Origin: JADJWR01 sp964509545
GTDB taxonomy: Bacteria; Pseudomonadota; Gammaproteobacteria; Burkholderiales; Burkholderiaceae_F
Assembly (NCBI GenBank): GCA_964509545.1
Contig: CAZDXQ010000039.1
Coordinates: forward strand, 1 to 35,774
Direction of reading: 5' to 3'
Length of the DNA stretch: 35,774 nucleotides
Shown here one piece after another: positions 19,604 through 27,645 of this stretch. Position 1 is the first letter of the stretch; each line of letters starts with the position of its first letter. Position numbers and translations under genes: made by a program. A model generated the notes under the pieces. It worked only from the letters and a program-made list of their open reading frames with translations. It had not been told where the DNA came from and did not search any database.

Positions 19604-20863
19604 TCATCCGCCCGAATACCGATCCAGCGTCAGCCCGTCGAGATCGATCTCCGGCTTGCGGCCGCTGACGAGATCGGCGATCACGCGGCCGGTGCCCGCG
19701 GCCATCGTCCAGCCGAGCGTGCCGTGGCCAGTGGCCAGGTACAGGTTCGCGTACGGCGTCGGGCCGATGATCGGCGTGCCGTCGGGCGTCATCGGCCGCA
19801 GCCCGGTCCAGAACTCGGCGCGCCCCACATCGCCGCCGGCGGGGAACAGGTCGGTCACCACGTGTTCGAGCGTCGCGCGCCGCGCCTCGCGCAGCTTCAG
19901 GTTGTAGCCGGCCAGTTCGGCCGTGCCGCCGACGCGGATCCGCTCGCCCAGTCTCGTCACCGCCACCTTGTGCGTTTCATCCATCACCGTGGATTCCGGC
20001 GCGCCGGCCGGATCGGTGATTGGCACGGTGATCGAGTAGCCCTTGACCGGATACACGGGCAGGTCGAGGCCGAGCGGCCGGGCCATCAGCGGCGAGTAGC
20101 TGCCCAGCGCCAGCACATAGGCGTCGGCGGTCACCGCCCCAGCCGACGTGCCGACGCCGTCGATCCGTCCGCCCACGGCGGCCATCCGCGTGATCTGCGT
20201 GCCGTAGCGGAATTCGGCTCCGCTCGCCGCTGCCATCGCCGCCAGCCGCTGCGTGAACTTGAAGCAGTCGCCGGTCTCGTCGCCCGGAAGGCGCAGGCCG
20301 CCGACGAACTTCTCGCGCACGCGCGCCAGCGCCGGCTCGTGGCGGATGCAGCCTTCGCGGTCGAGCAGTTCGAACGGCACGCCGAAGCGGCGCAGGATCT
20401 CGATGTCGGCGGAGGTCGCGTCGAGTTGTTTGCCGGTGCGAAAAAGCTGCAGCGTGCCCTGCTCGCGCTGGTCGTAGGCGATGCCCGTTTCGGCACGAAG
20501 CGCGCGCAGGCAGTCGCGGCTGTACTCGGCCAGGCGAAGCATGCGGCTCTTGTTGCGGTCGTAGGCGCGGGCGGTGCAGTTGGCCAGCATCGCCAGGCCC
20601 CAGCGCCACATCGCCCAGTCCGCCAGCGGCCAGATCACCAGCGGCCGGTGCTGCATCAGCAGCCACTTGATCGCCTTGACCGGCACGCCCGGTCCGGCCC
20701 ACGGCGCCGAATAGCCGGGCGAGACCTCGCCGGCGTTGGCGTAGCTCGTTTCCAGGCCCGCGCCCGGCTGGCGCTCGAGCACGGTGACCCGGTGGCCGGC
20801 ACGGGCCAGCGAGTAGGCGATCGACGTGCCGATCACGCCGGCGCCGAGAACGGCAACGTGCAA
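19604..20863 (-). CDS. dadA: D-amino-acid dehydrogenase
   Basis: DadA, 419 residues, an FAD-dependent, membrane-associated enzyme that oxidises D-amino acids (chiefly D-alanine) to 2-oxo acids and passes electrons to the respiratory chain. The dinucleotide-binding motif VLGAGVIGTS begins at residue 5, followed by the ERQPGAGLETSYANAGEVSPGY signature in which the flavin contacts lie (split here as ETSYANAG and EVSPGYSAPW). The C-terminal FWTGLRPMTPDGTPIIG and ATGHGTLGWTMAAGT are also diagnostic. The start is TTG at 20863, supported by AAGGGG 8-10 bases upstream and by the family N-terminus. Divergent from folE. Confidence 0.94.
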   Translation of the reverse strand: MHVAVLGAGVIGTSIAYSLARAGHRVTVLERQPGAGLETSYANAGEVSPGYSAPWAGPGVPVKAIKWLLMQHRPLVIWPLADWAMWRWGLAMLANCTARAYDRNKSRMLRLAEYSRDCLRALRAETGIAYDQREQGTLQLFRTGKQLDATSADIEILRRFGVPFELLDREGCIRHEPALARVREKFVGGLRLPGDETGDCFKFTQRLAAMAAASGAEFRYGTQITRMAAVGGRIDGVGTSAGAVTADAYVLALGSYSPLMARPLGLDLPVYPVKGYSITVPITDPAGAPESTVMDETHKVAVTRLGERIRVGGTAELAGYNLKLREARRATLEHVVTDLFPAGGDVGRAEFWTGLRPMTPDGTPIIGPTPYANLYLATGHGTLGWTMAAGTGRVIADLVSGRKPEIDLDGLTLDRYSGG

Positions 20864-20978
20864 AGCGACCCCCCTTCGCGATGAGCCGGCAGTCTATTGG
20901 CACGGCCGCGGTCCGTGTCACATGCGCGGTCGCGTTTGCGTCTACCATCGGCCCGGATTTCTCCTTGCGCGACCCGCG

Positions 20979-21704
20979 ATGAACACCCCCAAGCCCGTGC
21001 AGTTGCCGGCGCTCGATCCCGACCAGGGCGTGCCGGTGTCCGTGAAGATCCGCGAACGGCTGAAGAAGGCGCGTTCGCGCTTCCACGCCAACGACAACAT
21101 CGCCCGGTTCATCGAGCCCGGCGAACTCGAGCAGCTGAAGGCCGAAGTCGAGGGCAGGCTGCTCGACGTGCTCAACAGCCTGGTCATCGATACCGACAAC
21201 GACCACAACACGCGCGACACCGCCAGCCGGGTGGCCAAGATGTACCTGACCGAGGTCTTCCGCGGCCGCTACATGGCGCCGCCGCCGGTGACCGAATTCC
21301 CGAACGTCGAGGGACTGAACGAGCTGATGATCGTCGGCCCGATCACCGTGCGCAGCGCCTGCTCGCATCATCTGTGTCCGATCATCGGCCGGGTGTGGAT
21401 CGGCGTGATGCCGAACGAACATTCCAACCTCATCGGCCTGTCCAAATACGCGCGCCTGTGCGACTGGGTGATGAGCCGGCCGCAGATCCAGGAGGAGGCC
21501 GTGACCCGGCTGGCCGACCTGCTCACCGAGCGCATGCAGCCCGACGGCCTGGCGGTGGTGATGGAGGCCGACCACTTCTGCATGCAGTGGCGCGGTGTCA
21601 AGGACACCGACTCGAAGATGATCAACAGCGTGATGCGCGGCGTCTTCCTGAAGGACGTCAACCTGCGCCGCGAATTCCTCGCGCTGGTCAACCGGAAAGG
21701 GTAA
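20979..21704 (+). CDS. folE: GTP cyclohydrolase I
   Basis: FolE, 241 residues, converts GTP to 7,8-dihydroneopterin triphosphate, the first step to folate and other pterins. The zinc ligands are visible in CSHHLCPIIG and in DHFCMQWRGV, and the GTP-site segment NEHSNLIGLSKYARL is intact. The N-terminal 45 residues are variable. The ATG at 20979 was chosen because upstream in-frame sequence has no homology and lies in the dadA-folE divergent gap; a ribosome-binding site is not obvious. The stop is only 3 bases before the BLUF gene, so the two are certainly co-transcribed. Confidence 0.95.
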   Translation: MNTPKPVQLPALDPDQGVPVSVKIRERLKKARSRFHANDNIARFIEPGELEQLKAEVEGRLLDVLNSLVIDTDNDHNTRDTASRVAKMYLTEVFRGRYMAPPPVTEFPNVEGLNELMIVGPITVRSACSHHLCPIIGRVWIGVMPNEHSNLIGLSKYARLCDWVMSRPQIQEEAVTRLADLLTERMQPDGLAVVMEADHFCMQWRGVKDTDSKMINSVMRGVFLKDVNLRREFLALVNRKG

Positions 21705-21707
21705 TCA

Positions 21708-22136
21708 ATGCTGGTCCGTCTGCTGTACGCGAGCCGCGCCGCCGAACCGGTGACGCCGGAGCTGGTCGAATCGATCCTGCGCCAGTCGCACGAGCACAAC
21801 CCGGCGCTGGGCATCACCGGCGTGCTGTGTTACGGCGGCGACGTCTACATGCAGGTGCTCGAAGGCGGCCGCGCCGCCGTCAACAACCTGTACAACACCA
21901 TCGTCCGCGACGCGCGGCACCGCGAGGTGATGCTGCTGAGCTATCGCGAGATCGCCGAGCGCCGCTTCGCCGGCTGGACGATGGGGCACGTCAACCTGAA
22001 AAAGATCAACCCGTCGCTGCTGCTCAAGCACGCCGAGCTGCCCGAACTCGACCCGTTCTCGGTGCCGGGCAGCGCGTCGATGGCGCTGCTCGAGGAACTG
22101 ATGGCGACCGCGTCGGTCCTCGGCCGCACGGGCTGA
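21708..22136 (+). CDS. Short BLUF-domain blue-light sensor
   Basis: A 142-residue protein made almost entirely of one BLUF domain, an FAD-binding blue-light photoreceptor. All key residues are present with the same spacing as in AppA: Tyr7, Asn31, Gln49, Trp90 and Met92 (each AppA number minus 14). After the domain come two predicted helices (about 95-140). There is no output enzyme, so it should signal by protein-protein contact. GGAAAGGG of the folE end serves as its ribosome-binding site. The 3-base spacing to folE suggests a link between light sensing and pterin supply. It converges on a lipoprotein gene. Confidence 0.93.
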   Translation: MLVRLLYASRAAEPVTPELVESILRQSHEHNPALGITGVLCYGGDVYMQVLEGGRAAVNNLYNTIVRDARHREVMLLSYREIAERRFAGWTMGHVNLKKINPSLLLKHAELPELDPFSVPGSASMALLEELMATASVLGRTG

Positions 22137-22145
22137 GCGCCGCCG

Positions 22146-22586
22146 CTACCGCACGCGGCGGACGACGGCCTTTCCCGGTCCGGACTCGATCTCGATGATG
22201 AGCGGCTCGCCGCGCGCCTTGTCGACGATCGTCGTCTCGGGAACCTCGACGAAGCGGAGGTGGTACGTGGTGATATGGCTGGAGACCACCTGCGTCGTGC
22301 TGCCAGGCGCGTGGCACCAGATGACCAATGCGGACTCGCGCGAGAACTGCACCCGGTAGGCGTCGGCGCAGCCCCCGCGCCTGGGCGACGTCCGGTGCAG
22401 CAGCGTCGCCGCGCCACTGCGCGCCGCGCGCGAGACGTGCGACTCGATGTCGTAGGCGATCGCCGTTGCGCCGTCTTCGAACGCGAACGAACAGCCCACG
22501 AGCAACGCTCCCGCCAGCGCGGCCAGGGACGCCGGAGGCCGCATCAGGCGAAGCGAGCGCCGGGGTCTGCGGTTGTCCGTCGGCAT
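22146..22586 (-). CDS. Putative small lipoprotein, function unknown
   Basis: A 146-residue protein, or 132 if the in-frame ATG at 22544 is used. The segment ASLAALAGALLVGC followed by SF is a lipoprotein signal with lipobox LVGC. The mature part holds two further cysteines (GGCADAY and VIWCHAP) and a predicted strand-rich C-terminus. The 22586 ATG is preceded by AGGG, so a long Arg-rich n-region is possible. I do not recognise a family. It is the last of a row of small minus-strand genes and converges on the BLUF gene with 9 bases between. Confidence 0.65.
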   Translation of the reverse strand: MPTDNRRPRRSLRLMRPPASLAALAGALLVGCSFAFEDGATAIAYDIESHVSRAARSGAATLLHRTSPRRGGCADAYRVQFSRESALVIWCHAPGSTTQVVSSHITTYHLRFVEVPETTIVDKARGEPLIIEIESGPGKAVVRRVR

Positions 22587-22751
22587 TGCGCCACCCTGAT
22601 CATCGGTGACCCAGCACCGCCGGGCGACGGACCTTCCGGCGCGCGACGTATTGTGGACCTCGGCGACCGCTTCGGTCCGCTCCAGCGGCGCCTCGATCCC
22701 GGCCGGGCTCGCCGGCGACGCGACCCGGGCTCGATATTGGCGTCACCGGTC

Positions 22752-23123
22752 TCAGCGCGTCGCGTCGGCGTCGGTACGCCGGCGCAGTCGGGCGGCCAAC
22801 CGCGCCGCGACCGCGGCGGGCAGGGCGAGGACCGTGAACAGTGCCAGGCCCAGCGGCCAGAGGTTGCCGAGTTCGCCGTTGCGGATGCACATGGCAACGA
22901 ACTGGGCGGCGAACAGCACGACGGCAAGGCGTTTCGCACGTTCGGGACAGGCATAGCCGAGGCAGGCGGCTGCGAGGAGGGCCAACGGATAAGCGGCGAC
23001 CCAGTATGGCGCAGCGTCCCACGCCTCGCGCGGGCCGCTTGCCAGCGAGGCGGCGAACCAAAGCGCCATGCCGCTGGCCACGGCGATTGCGAACGGCAGG
23101 GCGCAGTTGCGTTCGTTTGCCAT
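22752..23123 (-). CDS. Small four-helix membrane protein, function unknown
   Basis: A 123-residue protein with hydrophobic segments at about residues 8-25, 38-58, 65-80 and 87-110 and a basic C-terminal tail (RLAARLRRRTD). The start ATG at 23123 has GGAG 11 bases upstream. The open frame continues upstream to 23732, but that part is antisense or out of frame to the SRPBCC gene and is not membrane-like, so it is excluded. No family recognised. Its neighbours are other small genes of unknown function on the same strand. Confidence 0.65.
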   Translation of the reverse strand: MANERNCALPFAIAVASGMALWFAASLASGPREAWDAAPYWVAAYPLALLAAACLGYACPERAKRLAVVLFAAQFVAMCIRNGELGNLWPLGLALFTVLALPAAVAARLAARLRRRTDADATR

Positions 23124-23161
23124 GCTGCAGACGCTCCAATCCCGCCGGTCCGGCGCCCGCC

Positions 23162-23284
23162 TCAGCGCGCGCTGCTCGCCGTGGCGAGGGCGGTCTGCGC
23201 CAAGTTCCGGGTCGCCTTGATCGCGCCGACCTGCGCGTCGACCACCGGCTGGACCGACTGGGTTGCCGCGCCTTCCGTTGCCAT
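23162..23284 (-). CDS. Possible 40-residue small protein
   Basis: The short frame starts at ATG 23284 with a good ribosome-binding site, GGGAG, 7 bases upstream. The product (MATEGAATQS to LATASSAR) is Ala/Thr/Gln-rich, predicted helical, with no membrane segment. The site and its place in a same-strand gene row (50 bases after the SRPBCC stop, 38 bases before the next gene) support expression, but I know no homologue. It could be a chance frame. Confidence 0.4.
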   Translation of the reverse strand: MATEGAATQSVQPVVDAQVGAIKATRNLAQTALATASSAR

Positions 23285-23334
23285 GGCGAATCTCCCGTGA
23301 CGGCGAGCCGGCGCAGGTCGTGCCGAGCGAGGCG

Positions 23335-23790
23335 TCAGCCCGCTGTTCGACCGCCTTCGCAAAGGGCCTTGAGCCGTCGCAGCGCCTGCGGGAACGTGTC
23401 AAGCATGTACTGCTCGAACTGCGGCGTCGTCTCGACACGCACGTTGAGCTGCGTGCCGCCCGGCGCGTCGGCAAAGCTGTAATTCTCGTAGGCCGGAGCC
23501 CAGCCGCGCACGCTGTCACTGGTGAAATCCTCGACGCCGGCCGAAATCTGGCCCAGGTGCCGGATCGAGATGAATTCGTGCCGCCGATTCGCAGCGATGA
23601 TCGCCGACATCCCATCGCCGCCGGGCGAGAGAAAGCGGATCTTCTCGCCCTCGGCCCACGAGCCTTCGTAGTAGGACCCGGCGCAGAAAGCCGACGTCCA
23701 GTCTTTGTACGACTCCGCATCGAGCATCGCATTCCAGACCGCGCCGCGCGGCGCCTGTATGAACACGGTGAACTGCAGTGTCTTCTTCAT
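23335..23790 (-). CDS. SRPBCC (AHSA1-like) domain protein
   Basis: A 151-residue single-domain protein of the START/SRPBCC superfamily, Aha1-like branch, forming a hydrophobic ligand pocket. It starts TLQFTVFIQAPRGAVWNAML and shows the family W in SYKDWTSAF, GSWAEGEKIRFLSP and the C-terminal helix FEQYMLDTFPQALRRLKALC. Such proteins are widespread and ligands are mostly unknown. GAGG lies 5-6 bases before the ATG at 23790. A DHFR-like reductase gene lies 47 bases upstream on the same strand, and this pairing is seen often in small accessory operons. Confidence 0.85.
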   Translation of the reverse strand: MKKTLQFTVFIQAPRGAVWNAMLDAESYKDWTSAFCAGSYYEGSWAEGEKIRFLSPGGDGMSAIIAANRRHEFISIRHLGQISAGVEDFTSDSVRGWAPAYENYSFADAPGGTQLNVRVETTPQFEQYMLDTFPQALRRLKALCEGGRTAG

Positions 23791-23837
23791 GCGTGCCTCA
23801 GGGCAGCGGTCGTCGCCGCGCGTGCATCGGATCGAGA

Positions 23838-24398
23838 CTACGACTGCGCGCGCGGCACTTCGTAACGCAGTTCCGCGAAGCCCGACCCGACCTGGCGAAC
23901 GGAGACGAGCTTCAGCGGCGGGAAGGCGATTCGCCGCGGCAACAGCGGGCGGCCTTCGCCGAGGGTGACGGAGCCGACCTGGACGAGGATCTCATCGAGC
24001 AGCCTGGCGTCGTGAAACTGGCCGACCAGATCGCCGCCGCCGACGAGCCAGACGTTCTTCGCTGCTGCCGCCTGCGCCATCAGCGCGTGGACCGGGCGAA
24101 CGTCGCCGCTGACAAAGCGCAGATCGGCCCCGGGCACACGAGGCCGCTCGCGGTGCGTGAACACCCACACGGGCTGCCTGTACGGCCAGGCCGCTTGCGG
24201 GTCCGCCGCGGGCGCGATGACGTGCCGGAGCATCCACTCGTAGGTGGACGCGCCCATCGCCAGTGCGCCGACCTCGGCGATGAACTGCGGGTAGCTGGTT
24301 TCGTTGACGTCGCCGAGCTGGAACAGCCACTGCAGCGAGTGATCCTCGGTGGCGATGAACCCGTCGAGGCTGGCGGCGGTGTGGTACTTCGTCTTCAA
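23838..24398 (-). CDS. RibD C-terminal / dihydrofolate-reductase-like protein
   Basis: A 186-residue protein of the DHFR-like superfamily (RibD C-terminal type), stand-alone NADPH-dependent reductase fold. It opens KYHTAASLDGFIA, has the nucleotide-site segment LAMGASTYEWML, and later KNVWLVGGGDLVGQF and SVTLGEGRPLLP. Stand-alone members are of unknown substrate and should not be called folA or ribD. The start is TTG at 24398; the ribosome-binding site is poor, so the start is less certain than the family. Followed closely by the SRPBCC gene. Confidence 0.85.
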   Translation of the reverse strand: MKTKYHTAASLDGFIATEDHSLQWLFQLGDVNETSYPQFIAEVGALAMGASTYEWMLRHVIAPAADPQAAWPYRQPVWVFTHRERPRVPGADLRFVSGDVRPVHALMAQAAAAKNVWLVGGGDLVGQFHDARLLDEILVQVGSVTLGEGRPLLPRRIAFPPLKLVSVRQVGSGFAELRYEVPRAQS

Positions 24399-24583
24399 AG
24401 GGGATGCCTGCCTGCGTCAAAGCCGTTCGCATGAAGACGTCGACCCGCGCGTTGCGCAGCGGCTTGCCATCGCGAGCTTCAGCCCGGACTCGCTCTGGCC
24501 GACGCCGGCGGCATCGGGCAGCGCCCGCGCCTCGCCCTGGCGACGGGCGCCCGGTGCGACGACGAAGCAGGCGAGCGCGCCGG

Positions 24584-25555
24584 TCATCCGTCCGCCTCCA
24601 GCAGCAGCTGCGCGTAGCGGCGCGCATCGATATTGCCGCCGCTGACGATCACGCCGACGCGCTGCCCGCGCAGCGGGATCAGGCCTTCGAGTGCCGCCGC
24701 GGCGCCGAGGCAGCCGGTCGGTTCGACCACCAGCTTCATCCGTTCCATGAAGAAACGCATCGTGCGTACGAGCTGGGCATCGCTGACGGTCAGCACGTCG
24801 TTGACCAGCGCCCTTATCACCGGGAAGGTGAGCTGGCCCGCGTGCTGGGTCTGCGCGCCGTCGGCGATCGTTTTCGGCACCTCGATGTGCACGATCTCGC
24901 CCTTGCGCAGGCTCAGCTGCACGTCGTTGCCGGCTTCGGGCTCCACCCCGATCACGCGGCAGTCGGGCGCCAGGTGCTTGGCCGCGACGGCGCAGCCGGA
25001 GATGAGCCCGCCGCCGCCGACGCACACCAGCAGCAGGTCCAGTCCGCCGACGTCCTGCACCAGTTCCAGCGCCGCGGTGCCCTGCCCGGCCATCACGTGA
25101 GCATGGTCGTAGGGCGGGATCAGCGTCATGCCGCGCTCGGCGGCCAGATCGCGGCCAAGCGCCTCGCGGTCCTGCGTATAGCGGTCATAAAGGATCACCT
25201 CGGCGCCGTAGCCGCGGGTGGCGGCGACCTTCAGCGGCGGCGCATCCTGCGGCATGACGATCACGGCCGGCATGCCCAGCAGCCGGGCCGACAGCGCGAT
25301 CGCCTGCGCGTGGTTGCCGCTGGAAAAGGCGATCACGCCATGCTTGCGCTGCGCCGGCGTGAACTGCGCCAGTGCGTTGTAGGCGCCGCGGAACTTGAAC
25401 GCGCCCATCCGCTGCAGGTTCTCGCACTTGAAGAACAGCTGCGCGCCGGTCGCCTCGTTGGCGGTGCGCGAGGTCGCAACCGGGGTGCGGTGGGCCACGC
25501 CGCGCAGGCGGGCGGCCGCGGCTTCGACGTCGGCAAAGGAGATGGCGAGCGACAC
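24584..25555 (-). CDS. PLP-dependent threonine/serine dehydratase-like ammonia-lyase
   Basis: A 323-residue fold-type II PLP enzyme of the serine racemase / threo-3-hydroxyaspartate ammonia-lyase / catabolic threonine dehydratase group, without an ACT regulatory domain. The PLP Lys is in GAFKFRGAYNAL, the phosphate-binding loop is CVGGGGLISG, and SSGNHAQAIA is the substrate loop. The start is GTG 25555, with CAGGAG 6 bases upstream; the open frame runs on to 27418 but that is antisense to other genes. It lies 149 bases downstream of the Rieske oxygenase gene. Which hydroxy amino acid it uses cannot be told from sequence. Confidence 0.9.
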   Translation of the reverse strand: MSLAISFADVEAAAARLRGVAHRTPVATSRTANEATGAQLFFKCENLQRMGAFKFRGAYNALAQFTPAQRKHGVIAFSSGNHAQAIALSARLLGMPAVIVMPQDAPPLKVAATRGYGAEVILYDRYTQDREALGRDLAAERGMTLIPPYDHAHVMAGQGTAALELVQDVGGLDLLLVCVGGGGLISGCAVAAKHLAPDCRVIGVEPEAGNDVQLSLRKGEIVHIEVPKTIADGAQTQHAGQLTFPVIRALVNDVLTVSDAQLVRTMRFFMERMKLVVEPTGCLGAAAALEGLIPLRGQRVGVIVSGGNIDARRYAQLLLEADG

Positions 25556-25704
25556 GGGCGGCTCCTGCAGCAGGACGGCGTCGCAGTGTAGAGCCGCCGC
25601 CAGCGCAGCCGTCCCGCCCGCGAGGCGCGCCGTGGTCCCGGCGCCCGCCCGACGGCCGCCGTGCCGGGTTGCCACGCCCGATGCCGGTGCGGCGGCGGCG
25701 CGGT

Positions 25705-26790
25705 TCAGCCGCGTGCCGCGCGATACGCGGCGCGCAGCAGTTCGTGGAAATGCTGCAGCCCGGCTTCGCGCTGCGGGTTCAGCCTGCCGGCGACATAGGA
25801 GCCCGAAGCCAGGCCGCGCTGCACCGCCTCGCAGATGGCGATGTCCTCGCGCTGCACTTCGTCGCTGAAGCGCTGGTCGGCGGCGCGCGCCTCGACATGG
25901 ACATCGGCGGCGTAGAAGTAGTCGAAATCGACGCGGCAGCGATCGACGGCCAGCGGCAGCACGCGGTTGGTCTGCAGCCGGCCTGGCAGCATGTTGAGCA
26001 TCGTGTTCGGGTACATCCACCAGTAAAGGGCCTCGCCCGCCGCGTAAGGCCCGCGGTCCGCCAGCGGGCTCGACTGCAGGCTCGCCCAACGTGTCGTTCG
26101 GGTCGTGTACTGCGCCTCGTCGAGCAGCGCAGCGAGCGCCGGATGCACCTGCGCCACGTGGTAGCCCTCGAGGTAGTTGTCGACATAGACCTTCCAGTTG
26201 CAGCCCACCTCGTAGCTGACGCGGCGGTCGAAGGCATAGTCGGCGAAGGGCACGAAGCCCGGCTGCGTGGCGATGCCGTCGCTGATGTCCTCGAACGGCG
26301 CGGCCGGGTCGAGCGCGGCGAAAACCAGTGCCTGCCAGGTCGCCACCCGCGCCTGCGGCAGGCGGATGGCCGAAACGTCGAAGTCCCGTGCGCGGCCCAT
26401 CTCGGGCGCGCCGAGCAGGCGGCCGTCGAGCGCATAGCGCCAGCCGTGGTAGCGGCAGGCAAACTGTCGGGCGCCGCGGCCAGCGCAGTCGGCCAGCGGC
26501 CCGGCGCGATGGCGGCAGACGTTGTGCAGCGCGCGCAGCGTGCCGTCGTCGCCGCGCACGGCAAGCAGCGGCACGCCGGCGATCTCGGCCAGCGCATGAT
26601 CGCCGCTGCCGGCGAGCTGCGCCTCGTGCGCGATCAGCTGCCAGCTGCGCGCGAAGACCGCGTCGCGCTCGGCGGCGAGGAAAGCGGGCTCGACGTAGCA
26701 GCACGCCGGCAGCGTGAGCGCGGTCTCGTGCGGCTGCGGCTGCAGCGCGGCTTCCGACAGGGCTGATCGATCGTCGTGCAACGGCGTCAT
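25705..26790 (-). CDS. Rieske non-haem iron oxygenase, alpha subunit
   Basis: A 361-residue oxygenase subunit. The Rieske [2Fe-2S] site is C-x-H-x17-C-x2-H (CRHRAG to CRYHGW). The mononuclear iron site appears in NWKVYVDNYLEGYHVAQVHP with a His-x4-His pair and the third ligand probably in QREDIAICE. The acid just before the YH pair is Glu (LEGYH) rather than the Asp of naphthalene-dioxygenase types, as in carnitine/choline/betaine oxygenases, so a quaternary-amine-like substrate is possible. No reductase or ferredoxin gene is adjacent. Divergent from the PCM-type gene (55-base gap). Confidence 0.88.
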   Translation of the reverse strand: MTPLHDDRSALSEAALQPQPHETALTLPACCYVEPAFLAAERDAVFARSWQLIAHEAQLAGSGDHALAEIAGVPLLAVRGDDGTLRALHNVCRHRAGPLADCAGRGARQFACRYHGWRYALDGRLLGAPEMGRARDFDVSAIRLPQARVATWQALVFAALDPAAPFEDISDGIATQPGFVPFADYAFDRRVSYEVGCNWKVYVDNYLEGYHVAQVHPALAALLDEAQYTTRTTRWASLQSSPLADRGPYAAGEALYWWMYPNTMLNMLPGRLQTNRVLPLAVDRCRVDFDYFYAADVHVEARAADQRFSDEVQREDIAICEAVQRGLASGSYVAGRLNPQREAGLQHFHELLRAAYRAARG

Positions 26791-26845
26791 CCAGGCTGAT
26801 GCCGGTCATTGTAGGAAGGCGGCAGCGGCCTACACTGAACCGCAA

Positions 26846-27589
26846 ATGCGCCTGCCCCTGCTCCTGCGCCGCCGCCTGCTCGCGGCGGGTCTGGCCGCGC
26901 CGCTCGGCGCCGCCTGCGCGGCCGACGACGACAGCGAAGCCGCGCGCAGGCGGATGGTCGCCGAGGTCGAGCGCGACATTCGCGACACTGCGCGCTCGAC
27001 CGGGCGCAGCCGCCTCGATCCGCGCGTCGCTGCCGCGCTCGCCAGGGTGCCGCGGCACCGCTTCGTGCCGGCGAAGCTCGTCAGCAGCGCCTACGAGAAC
27101 CGGCCGCTGCCGATTGGCCACGAGCAGACGATCTCGCAGCCGTTCATCGTCGCCCTGATGACCGACCTGATCGAACCGAAGGCCACCGACCGCGTGCTTG
27201 AGATCGGCACCGGCTCCGGCTACCAGGCGGCGATACTGGCCGAAGTGGTGGCGCAGGTGTACACGATCGAGATCGTGCGGCCGCTCGGCGAACGCGCCGC
27301 CGCACTGCTGCAATCGCTCGGCTACAAGAACGTCGAGGTGCGCATCGGCGACGGCTATCTCGGCTGGCCGGAGGCGGCGCCGTTCGACGCCATCGTCGTC
27401 ACCGCCGCGCCCGACCACATGCCGCAGCCGCTCATCGACCAGCTCGCGGCCGGCGGGCGGCTGGTGGCGCCGGTGGGCGGCCGCTACGGCATCCAGCAGC
27501 TGCAGCTGCTGCGCAAGGACGCGCAGGGGCGCACGGTCACGCGCAGCGTGCTGGAAGTCCGCTTCGTGCCGCTGACGCGTGATCGCTGA
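26846..27589 (+). CDS. Exported protein-L-isoaspartate O-methyltransferase-like protein
   Basis: A 247-residue PCM-family protein. PCM enzymes methylate isoaspartyl residues so damaged proteins can be repaired. The catalytic domain is complete: RHRFVPAKLVSSAYENRPLPIGHEQTIS (family opening), SAM motif I VLEIGTGSGYQAA, DAIVVTAAP and the end GGRLVAPVGG. Unusually it has an N-terminal signal peptide (LLLRRRLLAAGLAAPLGAACA), so the product should leave the cytoplasm, where SAM is made. The ATG at 26846 is the natural start; the longer frame to 26714 is antisense to the Rieske gene. A cupin gene follows 56 bases later. Confidence 0.9.
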   Translation: MRLPLLLRRRLLAAGLAAPLGAACAADDDSEAARRRMVAEVERDIRDTARSTGRSRLDPRVAAALARVPRHRFVPAKLVSSAYENRPLPIGHEQTISQPFIVALMTDLIEPKATDRVLEIGTGSGYQAAILAEVVAQVYTIEIVRPLGERAAALLQSLGYKNVEVRIGDGYLGWPEAAPFDAIVVTAAPDHMPQPLIDQLAAGGRLVAPVGGRYGIQQLQLLRKDAQGRTVTRSVLEVRFVPLTRDR

Positions 27590-27645
27590 GCGCCGCCGGC
27601 GCCGACCCGTGCGAACATGGCCCGGTCAGGTCAGGGAGAACGGCC

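Noticed and set aside
25556..27418. Upstream in-frame extension of the PLP enzyme to 944 residues
   Set aside because: The extension is out of frame with the Rieske gene on the same strand and antisense to the PCM gene; GTG 25555 has a good ribosome-binding site.
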